This document shows positions 8,944 through 17,413 of a DNA stretch of 64,000 nucleotides, one piece after another. A model generated the notes under the pieces. The model was given only the letters and a program-made list of their open reading frames with translations, ran no database searches and had not been told where the DNA came from. The stretch is from an uncultured Planctomycetaceae bacterium (lineage in GTDB: Bacteria > Planctomycetota > Planctomycetia > Planctomycetales > Planctomycetaceae). Made by a program: the position numbers and the translations under genes. Numbering within the stretch: position 1 is the first letter of the stretch; each line of letters opens with the position of its first letter. The stretch is taken from NCBI GenBank assembly GCA_903871805.1, contig CAIQIE010000001.1, positions 21,710-85,709 on the forward strand, read 5' to 3'.

Positions 8944-10119
8944 TTGTTAAAAAGCGTCACTTCCGTGGATGGTGTTTCTGAAAATAGCACGGATTCCGAT
9001 GTTCGCATGAAGGAACTTCAGAATCGCTACTCGGGATTGCTGATGAAGCCAGGCATTCGCTGGACCTCAGAGCGATCGTTTCTCAAACGCCTTGGAACTG
9101 GAGGACAGGGCAGCGTTATGCTGGCAGAGCGTCGCGGCGCCGCCTTGTTTAGTATCCCTGTTGCATTGAAGTTTTTTTCTCCGGCAGCCTTTGATTCCCA
9201 CGAAGCCTACGACATCGAAATGCATCGTCTGGCCGAGGTTTCTGCCATCGTGGCCAGAATTCAGGTGGATCACCTTGTGTCAGTCCATTCGTTCCAGCTG
9301 GACGATGGCATTTATGTCCTGGAGATGGAATGGATTGATGGGTTTGATCTTTTACACATCCTGCGCAGGGACAGTCTGGAAATTGTTCAGGATGCTGTCA
9401 CTGAACGTCGCTTTGCCAGCATCAATGAGCGGGTGATTACGGCGGGTGAGGTGGATTGCAGGTTGAAACCGGGGATGGCGGTGGCCATTCTTCGTGAGTG
9501 TCTGGAGGGGATTGCTGCGCTCCACCGGGGCGGTATTATTCATTGCGATCTGAAACCATCCAATGTGATGGTCAAACGAACGGGGCAGGTGAAGATTATC
9601 GATATCGGATCGGCGTTTTGGGTGGGAAGACCGCCGGACCGCCAGCCGTGCACTCTGGAATATGCCGCGCCAGAGGTTCTAATCGGCCACCGTGCAACGC
9701 CGCAGTCTGACCTGGCCAGTCTGGGTTACATGCTGATTGAAATGCTCTCAGGGTCCCGTCCGTTTTCCGGGTTGTCCTTCGATCAGATCATTCAGGCAAA
9801 AACGAACATCCTGGAAAAGCTTCCCGGACTGCTGCCGATGGAAGAGTTTCAGTTCAGTGAGGCCTTGATCAGGCTGTTACGGGGTCTTGTGCATCCCGAC
9901 CCAGGCAAACGTTTCAGTACGGCCGAACAGGCAGAATTGTCCGATTACGGCGCAGCGGGATTTCTTCGGGATCTGGTTAAGAGCGACATGGCGGAAGCCT
10001 ATGGAATGGAACTCCGCCGCTGGATTGAAGAGTTGGAAAGCAACGTCAACCGTCGCTTGTACTCTGAGAGCCCTGTGATCCCCAACGGAACAACGCGGAT
10101 TGTTGTCAGGGATCCCTGA
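8944..10119 (+). CDS. Hanks-type serine/threonine protein kinase, soluble
   Basis: 391 residues. The kinase domain spans about 45-335: glycine loop GTGGQGS (51-57), catalytic lysine in VALK (Lys76), catalytic loop HCDLKPSN (Asp202), DIG in place of DFG (220-222), and an APE-like motif in EYAAPEVL. The Cys replacing Arg of HRD marks a non-RD kinase, which often does not need activation-loop phosphorylation. A C-terminal tail of about 55 residues follows. No transmembrane helix or sensor domain is visible, so it is probably cytoplasmic. The start is uncertain: TTG 8944, GTG 8965 or ATG 9007, none with a good ribosome binding site. It stands alone, and its substrate cannot be told from context. 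Confidence 0.88.
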   Translation: MLKSVTSVDGVSENSTDSDVRMKELQNRYSGLLMKPGIRWTSERSFLKRLGTGGQGSVMLAERRGAALFSIPVALKFFSPAAFDSHEAYDIEMHRLAEVSAIVARIQVDHLVSVHSFQLDDGIYVLEMEWIDGFDLLHILRRDSLEIVQDAVTERRFASINERVITAGEVDCRLKPGMAVAILRECLEGIAALHRGGIIHCDLKPSNVMVKRTGQVKIIDIGSAFWVGRPPDRQPCTLEYAAPEVLIGHRATPQSDLASLGYMLIEMLSGSRPFSGLSFDQIIQAKTNILEKLPGLLPMEEFQFSEALIRLLRGLVHPDPGKRFSTAEQAELSDYGAAGFLRDLVKSDMAEAYGMELRRWIEELESNVNRRLYSESPVIPNGTTRIVVRDP

Positions 10120-10301
10120 TTCCGCATTTTGCCGACGTCATTCAGAATCTAGATAACGGCCTGTCCTACCGCTGTGGCGGCTTGTTTTTCCAGCGGACGC
10201 CACTGCGAAGCCCCTGCGATGGAACCTGAACATAGCTGGCTGGACGGATTTCCGACACAGGCAGTCGGATCAATTCTCTGCATGTTGTCGAAGTGCGGGG
10301 A

Positions 10302-11231
10302 CTACTGAACCAGGCCCTTCGTCAGTTGCAGGAAGGCGGTTTCCAGATTGACTTCTTCTTCGCGAAAGAGGGTGATGGCGGTTCCGCCCTGAATCAGTGC
10401 CGTGGGAAGATCGCTGTAGTCTTCCACATCTGGTTTCAGGGTTACTTCAATCAACTGCTCTTTCCCGATTGAGACTTTTTCCACACTGTCCAGTTGTTCC
10501 AGCAGCGACGCCGCGAAATCGGTACGGTCTTTCACGCGAATATGCAGCAGAATTCTCTGCCGCGCCTTGCGCATGACTTCGGCCACGTTGCCATCCACGA
10601 TCATGTGGCCTTTTTCAATCATGCCAACGCGAGTACAGACATCGGCGAGTTCCGGCAGGATATGACTGCTGACGATGACTGTTTTTTTCATTTCGCCAAG
10701 TCGACGCAGCAGATTGCGAATCTCGATCCGGGCTCGCGGGTCAAGACCGCTGGCCGGCTCGTCCAGCAGAAGTACCTGCGGATCGTGCAGCAGGGTCCGT
10801 GCCAATCCGATGCGCTGAGTCTGTCCGCGGGACAGTTCATTGACCATGGCATCCCGTTTGAAGGCCATATCCACCAGTTCCAGCTTTTCCTCGACCACCT
10901 TTCTGCGGCGACTGCCATCAATACGGTATGTCGCCGCAAAGAACTCCAGGTATTCGATCACTGTCATGTCATCGTAAACACCGAAGAAGTCCGGCATAAA
11001 GCCCACAAGGCGGCGGATTTCTTCCTGATCGGTGTAGATGGATTTGCCGCAGACGTAGGCTTCGCCGTGGTCTGGAGCAAGCAGCGTAGCGATCATCCGC
11101 ATGGTGGTGGTTTTTCCCGACCCGTTGGGACCGATAAAACCGAAGACATCACCCTGATCCAGTTTCAGGTTAATGTCATTAGCGGCGATCAGGTTGCCGT
11201 ATCGTTTTGTCAGGTTTCGTGTTTCGATCAT
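10302..11231 (-). CDS. ABC transporter ATP-binding protein (ABC-2 / CcmA type)
   Basis: 309-residue cytoplasmic ATPase. Visible motifs are Walker A GPNGSGKT (34-41), signature LSRGQ (133-137, a variant of LSGGQ), Walker B LLLDEP (154-159) and the H-loop His190. A C-terminal extension of about 80 residues follows. The sequence resembles the ATPases that pair with ABC-2 membrane proteins for polysaccharide, drug or exoprotein export. No permease gene is adjacent on either side, so the partner must be encoded elsewhere. Start ATG at 11231 begins MIETRNLTKRYG, as is usual for the family. Confidence 0.88.
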   Translation of the reverse strand: MIETRNLTKRYGNLIAANDINLKLDQGDVFGFIGPNGSGKTTTMRMIATLLAPDHGEAYVCGKSIYTDQEEIRRLVGFMPDFFGVYDDMTVIEYLEFFAATYRIDGSRRRKVVEEKLELVDMAFKRDAMVNELSRGQTQRIGLARTLLHDPQVLLLDEPASGLDPRARIEIRNLLRRLGEMKKTVIVSSHILPELADVCTRVGMIEKGHMIVDGNVAEVMRKARQRILLHIRVKDRTDFAASLLEQLDSVEKVSIGKEQLIEVTLKPDVEDYSDLPTALIQGGTAITLFREEEVNLETAFLQLTKGLVQ

Positions 11232-11804
11232 CAGCCAGGTCCGCCATCCGAATCCGGAATTGCCGGTTTTTTTCGTTCAGAGAATTCTCGGTTAACAGAA
11301 GACAAGTACGCAGAGATCTGCGGGGTGTTGGCCGAATTCCTGAGATCCCCCGGACTTTCAACCCATTTGTCCAGCCCCGGATCCGATTTTTTGTGTGTGT
11401 GCTGGTATGCCGCGTTCGGCCAGTGTCTACAGGAATCCTGCCGGATCGTTTGATTACCCGGCTCATATCTGCCCTAATCAGCATGCGACGGCATTGGGCC
11501 CGGGAGATTGATTCGGGGTTTGATCCAAGAATCTCGGGAAGCCGTCCGATGGCTATTTTCGGTAAAACCGTGACGTTCCGCCAGTTCCGTTGATCGTACG
11601 GCAGGCAATCCGTGCGACTACGCTTCCATTTCCTGTGGCCATCATCATATTCCGGATGTACGAAGCCTCTTTTGCAATCGGATTTCTCCGAAAGTGACGG
11701 AAAGAACGGTTTTTGGGGGTTGATAATCGCCACTGGTCCCTGCGGCCGGTTTTTTGTTCTCGATTCAAGACCTGCGACCTGACCCGCGGGAAAAGGAAAC
11801 TGAT
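11232..11804. other. Gene-free divergent intergenic region
   Basis: 573 bp between the minus-strand ABC ATPase and the plus-strand aminotransferase. Frames of 128 residues (plus) and 211 residues (minus) cross it, but both are Arg/Ser/Thr-rich, lack family signatures and run into real genes in other frames. I regard it as promoter DNA for both genes. Confidence 0.45.
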
Positions 11805-13064
11805 ATGTCGGCACAGTTGAGTGAATTCGCTCGATCTTTGAATGTGGAAACGGCCTTCACTGTCCTCGCCGCCGCAAAGAAACTGAAGGCGACGGGCAAA
11901 GATGTTGTTGAACTGGAAATCGGCGACAGTCCGTTTAACAGCACGGCCTCGGCGATTCAGTCCGGACTGCAGGCCATTCGCGACAACCAGTCCCATTACT
12001 GCCCATCCCCGGGCATTCCTGAGTTTCGGGATGCAGCGGCACGATTTCTAAGTCGTGAATTTTCGATTCCGGTCGTGAGTGAAAACATTGCCGTGGGCCC
12101 TGGGGCCAAAGTGTTTGAGCAATTCTTCTGCGAAGCATTTCTGAATCCCGGTGACGGCTGTCTGGTCTTTAGTCCGCACTTCCCCACCTACATTCCGAAC
12201 ATTCAGCGGCGTGGGGCAAGGGCAGTACTGAAGCCTTTGCGTCAGGAAACCGAATTTCGCCCGCAGGTGTCTGACATTGAAGACTTCCTGAACACCGACC
12301 CGTCGCCTCGTGGTATCTTCCTGAATTCACCGCACAATCCGACGGGCGGTATTACCACAGAACAGGATTTGCGCGACATTGCCGATCTCGTTCGCGGTCG
12401 CAACGTTGCCGTCTTCAGTGACGAACCGTACTGCCACATGATCTGGAAGGGACGGCACCATTCGCTGCTGGCCCAGCCGGGGATGCTGGATCAGTGTGTT
12501 GCCGCTTATACCTTCAGCAAGTCGTATTCCATGAGTGGCTGGCGACTTGGCTTCTGCGCATCATCACGTGAAATCACAGAAGCGATCGGCAAGATGATCA
12601 ACACGACACTTTCCTGTACGCCACCGATTGTGCAGTTGGCGGGCCGCGCTGCTCTGGATCAGGATTCCACAGAGCGGGATGCCACGATGCTGAAGTTTCG
12701 CGAGAAGGTCGTGCTGCTGACCGAAGGACTGAATCGGATCGATGGCTTCAGCACACTCGATCCGACGGCGACATTTTATGTCTTCCCGTCCGTCAAACCG
12801 GTCTGTAACCGTCTGGGAATCACCAGCCATGGTTTGGCCCTGTACTTCCTGGAAGCGGCTGACGACAACTTCGGTGTGGCCTGTCTGGGGGGCGAATGCT
12901 TTGGTGAAGCGGGCGGCGGCTTTCTGCGGTTCAGCTGTGCAGAGCCCAATGATCGCCTTCAGCAGGCACTCGACTTCATCCCTGTGGCTTTGTCGCGCCA
13001 AGATCGAATTGCGAAGTGGCTGGAAGATCGACCCCACTTCCGCCTGAAATCGCAGTATGTCTGA
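11805..13064 (+). CDS. PLP-dependent class I/II aminotransferase
   Basis: 419 residues, cytoplasmic, fold-type I aminotransferase of the aspartate aminotransferase family. Key residues are the NSPHNPTGG motif (Asn178), Asp206 in SDEPY, the PLP-binding lysine in TFSKSYSMSGWRLGF (Lys239) and the arginine of GWR (Arg247). The amino-acid substrate cannot be decided from the motifs. The chosen ATG at 11805 has an AAAAGGA ribosome binding site about 7 nt upstream. It is monocistronic, with a 7-bp GC hairpin of low strength after the stop. Confidence 0.88.
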   Translation: MSAQLSEFARSLNVETAFTVLAAAKKLKATGKDVVELEIGDSPFNSTASAIQSGLQAIRDNQSHYCPSPGIPEFRDAAARFLSREFSIPVVSENIAVGPGAKVFEQFFCEAFLNPGDGCLVFSPHFPTYIPNIQRRGARAVLKPLRQETEFRPQVSDIEDFLNTDPSPRGIFLNSPHNPTGGITTEQDLRDIADLVRGRNVAVFSDEPYCHMIWKGRHHSLLAQPGMLDQCVAAYTFSKSYSMSGWRLGFCASSREITEAIGKMINTTLSCTPPIVQLAGRAALDQDSTERDATMLKFREKVVLLTEGLNRIDGFSTLDPTATFYVFPSVKPVCNRLGITSHGLALYFLEAADDNFGVACLGGECFGEAGGGFLRFSCAEPNDRLQQALDFIPVALSRQDRIAKWLEDRPHFRLKSQYV

Positions 13065-13203
13065 GAACTGCCGGGCCGCTGGACCGGTTCTTCGATGATG
13101 TGGCCTGGCCCGGTCAACGGTTTCTGGCTTATTGACCAGTCCTGCGGGGCAGCGACTGTTAGATGACTGATACCATCGCGATGTTTTCGCAGGGGTTGTG
13201 GCT

Positions 13204-13449
13204 ATGGCGTCCGGAAGTTCCCGTTACGGTTTGATTCTTTTTACCGTTTACCTGCTGTTTTACGGCGGGTTTGTGGTCATCAACGCCTTTGCTCCGGACA
13301 GCATGGAGAAAACCCTGCTTTCCGGACTGAATGTGGCGATTGTGTACGGCTTTGCACTGATTATCGGAGCTGTTGTTTTGTCCGCCATTTATGGGGTGCT
13401 CTGCGGCGACGTATCGCGGACCTCCGGCGATAAGGAGTCTCAGCCGTGA
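13204..13449 (+). CDS. DUF485-family small membrane protein, symporter partner
   Basis: 81 residues with two hydrophobic helices (about 10-30 and 45-70) separated by a short polar loop. This is the shape of the DUF485 proteins (E. coli YjcH) encoded just before acetate/solute symporters of the ActP type. The ATG at 13204 has an AGGGG sequence about 8 nt upstream; a GTG slightly earlier is possible. The stop codon overlaps the GTG start of the next gene (GTGA), so the two are translationally coupled and probably form one membrane unit. Confidence 0.75.
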   Translation: MASGSSRYGLILFTVYLLFYGGFVVINAFAPDSMEKTLLSGLNVAIVYGFALIIGAVVLSAIYGVLCGDVSRTSGDKESQP

Positions 13450-15413
13450 TCTACGAATCATCCTGGCAGGCGGTCGCGATCTTCTTCCTGTTCGTCGGAT
13501 TTACTCTGGGCTTCAGCTTCTGGCTGGGTCGCAAAGCAAAATCCTCCGAGGGCTATTTTGCAGCCCATGGTCAGATTCCATGGTTTGTAAATGGAATTGC
13601 GTTTGCCGGTGACTACCTCTCCGCAGCCTCGTTTCTCGGGATCTGCGGCATGATCGCCTTCTATGGCTACGATGGATTTCTCTATTCCATCGGTTACCTC
13701 GCAGGCTGGATTGTGGCGTTGTTTGTGGTTGCCGAACCTATGAAAAGGCTGGGCAAATTCACCTTCGCCGATGCCCTGGATTCTCAGTTCAATTCCCGTG
13801 GCATCAAACTGGCGGCAGGGATCAGTACCCTTGTCGTCAGTATCTTCTATCTGATTCCTCAGATGGTTGGCGCGGGAGCGCTGGTAACGCCGCTGCTGGG
13901 GTTTGAGCAGTGGGTGGGCGTGGTCATGGTAGGAACCGTTGTGATCATGATTGTGGTAACGGCCGGGATGGTGTCCACCACATGGGTGCAGTTTCTAAAG
14001 GGTGGTCTGCTGGTCGTGTTCAGTGCCATTCTGACGTGGATGATTCTGGATCGTGGGCTGGAAGTGGCTGATGGCGGCGCTGATGGTCATCGGTTTGTCA
14101 GCCTGACCGTCGCCAATTCTGACTTTACCAATGACGATGGCATCATCGGCACGCTGCAGAAGACCGAAGTGTTGCCGGCGGAAGGTGGCTGGGAAAAGGC
14201 TAAGGAATCATTCGTCCGGCTGAAGAATTCTGATACGTCAGCCGTGAGCGTCTGGCTGGCACGACGTGCCTCGGATCAGCCGGATGCCGACTGGCTGCTG
14301 TCCGAAGCGCAAACTCTGACGAAGACCAGTGACGGCAAAAAACTGGTCAACGGCCAGGTCAAGGGAACAAAAAAGGGAGAACCTGAATTGCATCCTGTGG
14401 GCTATCTGACGGAACTGCCAGGTGGCCTGCAGAAAACCGGCCCGTTGTCTGCGATTGATTTCTTTCGCACTCTGCAGCAGAGCAAGGTGGTGCTGTGGCG
14501 CAACGAAAAGCTGACTCATCCGGATGGCAGTGAAACGACAGTTTATTTCCCGAAGGTGACTCCGGGGGGCCAGGTGCTGCGTCCGGGCGAGCATCCGACA
14601 TTCCGTGGGATTCGCAGCGAGAAGTTCACGGACAAGATTAACTTTCTGTCTCTGATGCTGGCTTTGTTCTGCGGAACCGCTTCGCTGCCGCACATTCTGA
14701 TTCGCTATTACACAGTCAAGGACGCCGGCAGTGCCCGAAAAAGCACGATTGTCGGGATCGCCAGTATTGGCTTCTTTTATGTGCTGACGTTGTATCTTGG
14801 GTTGGGAGCAATGACCAGCGGCGAACTGGACGTGAGTGACGAAAACATGTCAGCGCCGCTGCTGGCGAAAGGCATGAATACCTGGCTCTTCGCCGCGATT
14901 TCGGCCATTGCATTCACCACGGTTCTGGGAACCGTCAGTGGCTTGATTCTCGCGGCCGCCGGGGCCGTCACACACGACCTGTTGAGCAGCGTGTTGAAAT
15001 GGAAGATGTCAGACACCGAGAAAGTGCGGGTCGCCAAAATCTCCTCGGTGTTTGTAGGAGCGATCGCCATCGTGCTGGGGATTCTGTTTCAAAAGATGAA
15101 TCCCACGTTCCTGGTGGGTTGGGCCTTCAGTGTGGCTGCGTCGGCAAATCTGCCGTCTCTGGTCATGATCCTGTTCTGGCCTCGCGTGACAAAGCAGGGC
15201 ATTGTTGCCGCGATCGTGGTCGGAATGGTTTCTTCGCTGACCTGGGTCCTGCTCAGCGGCGAATCGTATTCCAGGGTGTATGGTCTTGACGCCGCCGATG
15301 CCATCGTGCCCTTCAGCCAGCCCGGAATTCTGACCATTCCCCTCGGCTTTTTGACGCTGGTGATTGTTTCGCTTCTGACGCCGCCGGCTGGAAAAAAAAC
15401 ACCACAGGAGTAA
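13446..15413 (+). CDS. Sodium:solute symporter, ActP-like, with a large internal insertion
   Basis: 655 residues of the SSS family. N-terminal helices include GDYLSAASFLGICG (about 55-68), a family hallmark near the Na+ site. The C-terminal half carries SAIAFTTVLGTVSGLILAAAGAVTHDL and ends with helices near 635. Between the helices at about 185-202 and about 398-412 there is a hydrophilic stretch of roughly 190 residues, where E. coli ActP has a short loop. Lactate-, acetate- or other monocarboxylate uptake driven by Na+ or H+ is inferred from the family and the DUF485 partner. Start GTG at 13446 overlaps the partner's stop. Confidence 0.85.
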   Translation: MIYESSWQAVAIFFLFVGFTLGFSFWLGRKAKSSEGYFAAHGQIPWFVNGIAFAGDYLSAASFLGICGMIAFYGYDGFLYSIGYLAGWIVALFVVAEPMKRLGKFTFADALDSQFNSRGIKLAAGISTLVVSIFYLIPQMVGAGALVTPLLGFEQWVGVVMVGTVVIMIVVTAGMVSTTWVQFLKGGLLVVFSAILTWMILDRGLEVADGGADGHRFVSLTVANSDFTNDDGIIGTLQKTEVLPAEGGWEKAKESFVRLKNSDTSAVSVWLARRASDQPDADWLLSEAQTLTKTSDGKKLVNGQVKGTKKGEPELHPVGYLTELPGGLQKTGPLSAIDFFRTLQQSKVVLWRNEKLTHPDGSETTVYFPKVTPGGQVLRPGEHPTFRGIRSEKFTDKINFLSLMLALFCGTASLPHILIRYYTVKDAGSARKSTIVGIASIGFFYVLTLYLGLGAMTSGELDVSDENMSAPLLAKGMNTWLFAAISAIAFTTVLGTVSGLILAAAGAVTHDLLSSVLKWKMSDTEKVRVAKISSVFVGAIAIVLGILFQKMNPTFLVGWAFSVAASANLPSLVMILFWPRVTKQGIVAAIVVGMVSSLTWVLLSGESYSRVYGLDAADAIVPFSQPGILTIPLGFLTLVIVSLLTPPAGKKTPQE

Positions 15414-15598
15414 ATTCGGAAGCAGAAATTCCGCTCATGGGGCTACGAAGTCAAACCGCGGCATGTTTCAGTTCTCCGTCGGATCGACCTCCGAACCCCA
15501 ACACGCAGGCAGACGTCTTCGGGGCTCGATTAATGCCGGGAACGGTGGAAGTTGTGCAGCGCCTGGATGATGCGACTGCGAGATGGTGGCGAAGGCTG

Positions 15599-17089
15599 TT
15601 ATGGGGTTGCGTTTTCGCTGAGTTTTTCCGCCTGCAGAAATTCCGCAAGGCGGCTGAGACGCTGACTGAACTGACGACTTTCCAGCCACAACGTTGACGG
15701 GTCCTTCCCGGAGGTCCTGTTCACCGTTCGTCCTTTGTCGTCGGTGACCCAGAGTCCGGATTCGTTGCGTTCCGACAGAATCCGTTGCACGTCTTTGGTC
15801 AGCGTCTTCAGGCTACGACGGCGAGGTTCTATTTTTCGGCCTTCGAGAAGTTCTGTGTAACGCATTTCAATCTCCTTCACGCGTGACTGAGACTTGAAGG
15901 AGGAATGTGTGGGCAAGTTTGAGTCGCTGTAGGTCAGTTCGTAGGAGTCTTTGGTCAGATACAGCGGGGTGTTGGTCCGCAATTCATAAAAGCGGGCAAT
16001 TTTTCCATCGGAAAGTTCTGATCTGTTCAGCCACTCCAGAGCCGCTGGAATCGGTTTCAGAAATCGCCGCTCGCCCAAAACGTCAGCAAGGAACAGCAGT
16101 GTTTCCAGCACATCTTCTGTTTCGCGGCCCGCAATGGCCGGTGGTTCAAATTTTCTCGCCCACATCGGCTGCAGCTGGCCGTTATACTGCTGAGCCCATG
16201 CCGGCTGTGGGGCTGGCAGCTGGGCAAGGATCAGAAAATCGCCAAAACGGAGGAGTGCGTCGCGGTAGCGTGGATCCTGATAGGTTGTCCATGCGAGATG
16301 CAGCGTTGCGGTTACGGTGCCTGCCAGTCCGTCGTTCAGTGTTGGATATTCGTAATACTCTTTAATCCGTCCTTCGGTGCGCCAGTCGTAGTCAGGAAAC
16401 GAGGCCTTGATGACGACTCCCGGTGTCACTGGCTGCTGCCAGCCCTGGGGAAATCCGCCGTTGGCAAATTGAGCCTGCAGCAGGCGGTCGAAGGCGAACT
16501 GAACCGCCTCGTGAAGTTCGGCGTTCTGAAACTTCAGTGTCTGGTCCAGACGGATCAGGAATCGCAGTGCGGACTGCGTTTTGTCGTCGTCCAGTGTCGA
16601 ATACCTGCGTCCTTTCGATTTTCCGCGTCCGTTGCGGTAGCGACCGGTGTTTTTTCCAGCGGGATCGAAATCCACGCGGTCGGACCACCCACCGGATTCC
16701 ATCTGCCCGAAAATCAATGCGTCGGCACACGCACTTGCGGCCTCAAGGAACTGATTGTCACCAGTGGCGTCCCATGCATCAAGAAACGCTCCGCCCACTT
16801 CCGGAGTGCCTGGTGGCTGGACCCAGATCTCTGTTGCCGTGGCATTGCCTTCACCCTTGCGGTATTTCAGATCCAGAGAGATTTTGTAGACATAACCACC
16901 GTGAACTGCGACACAGGATGTCATGAAGTCTGTGGACGTTTTCATAGCCTGCAGAACATTCGACCGGAGGTTCTTGTCACCGTCGTTCTGCGTCGCAAAC
17001 GTCGCCTGATGGTGCATGATGACCATGACCAGTGCTGAAATCAGGGGAAGCGGGCTGCTCACGAACAAACGCAAAATCAGACTTGTCAT
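15599..17089 (-). CDS. Secreted pectate lyase (PelA / PL10-like)
   Basis: 496 residues from ATG 17089; the open frame extends upstream to 17329, but the residue run beginning MTSLILRLFVSSPLPLIS gives a proper signal peptide. The mature protein is an alpha/alpha-toroid type rich in Trp and Tyr. Family-like segments are GGWSDRVDFD, TLDDDKTQSALRFL, NGGFPQGWQ, EYPTLNDGLAGTV and RFYELRTNTPLYLTKD, the last resembling the TNRPIFSGRDG region of PelA-type lyases. It would cleave alpha-1,4-galacturonan outside the cytoplasm by beta-elimination. It is convergent with the symporter gene and divergent from the dicarboxylate carrier, which may take up products of polysaccharide breakdown (inference). Confidence 0.78.
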   Translation of the reverse strand: MTSLILRLFVSSPLPLISALVMVIMHHQATFATQNDGDKNLRSNVLQAMKTSTDFMTSCVAVHGGYVYKISLDLKYRKGEGNATATEIWVQPPGTPEVGGAFLDAWDATGDNQFLEAASACADALIFGQMESGGWSDRVDFDPAGKNTGRYRNGRGKSKGRRYSTLDDDKTQSALRFLIRLDQTLKFQNAELHEAVQFAFDRLLQAQFANGGFPQGWQQPVTPGVVIKASFPDYDWRTEGRIKEYYEYPTLNDGLAGTVTATLHLAWTTYQDPRYRDALLRFGDFLILAQLPAPQPAWAQQYNGQLQPMWARKFEPPAIAGRETEDVLETLLFLADVLGERRFLKPIPAALEWLNRSELSDGKIARFYELRTNTPLYLTKDSYELTYSDSNLPTHSSFKSQSRVKEIEMRYTELLEGRKIEPRRRSLKTLTKDVQRILSERNESGLWVTDDKGRTVNRTSGKDPSTLWLESRQFSQRLSRLAEFLQAEKLSENATP

Positions 17090-17413
17090 TGGAGAGGTCC
17101 TGAAGCAGGGGGGAACGGTAATGAGTCCTGCGTGGAGTGTTCCTTGTGCAGCTGTGCGAGCTTCCTGAGACGGCTGAACAGGAACGAAATCGAAGACCAT
17201 GATTGGGGATGTTTCAGGATCCTGGGACGCATTAGTCCAGTCTGGTTTTATCGCAGCGGCACGAGGTTTTGTACTGAAGACGTCGTTCGAAGTTTCTGAC
17301 GGGCTGGGTGTTTTTCGACGAAACTGCACGGAGTCTGATTCTGGGGAATTCCTTTTGGTCAGTGGTGGTAGATAGACTGTGAGGGGATATTCTTTCTGAA
17401 GGAATCAGCTTCG
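17090..17413. other. Divergent intergenic region
   Basis: About 324 bp between the start I prefer for the pectate lyase and the dicarboxylate symporter start. The lyase frame stays open through most of it, so part may be coding if an earlier start is used. Otherwise it holds two divergent promoters. A GAAGGA sequence just before 17414 is a plausible ribosome binding site for the symporter. Confidence 0.4.

Noticed and set aside
10494..11453. 319-residue plus-strand frame over the ABC ATPase
   Set aside because: It is the complement of the ATPase gene, whose Walker and signature motifs are clear; the plus frame is His/Phe-rich without a signature.
11179..11814. 211-residue minus-strand frame between the ABC ATPase and aminotransferase
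   Set aside because: It overlaps the ATPase gene in another frame, has an Arg/Thr-rich composition and no ribosome binding site or family pattern.
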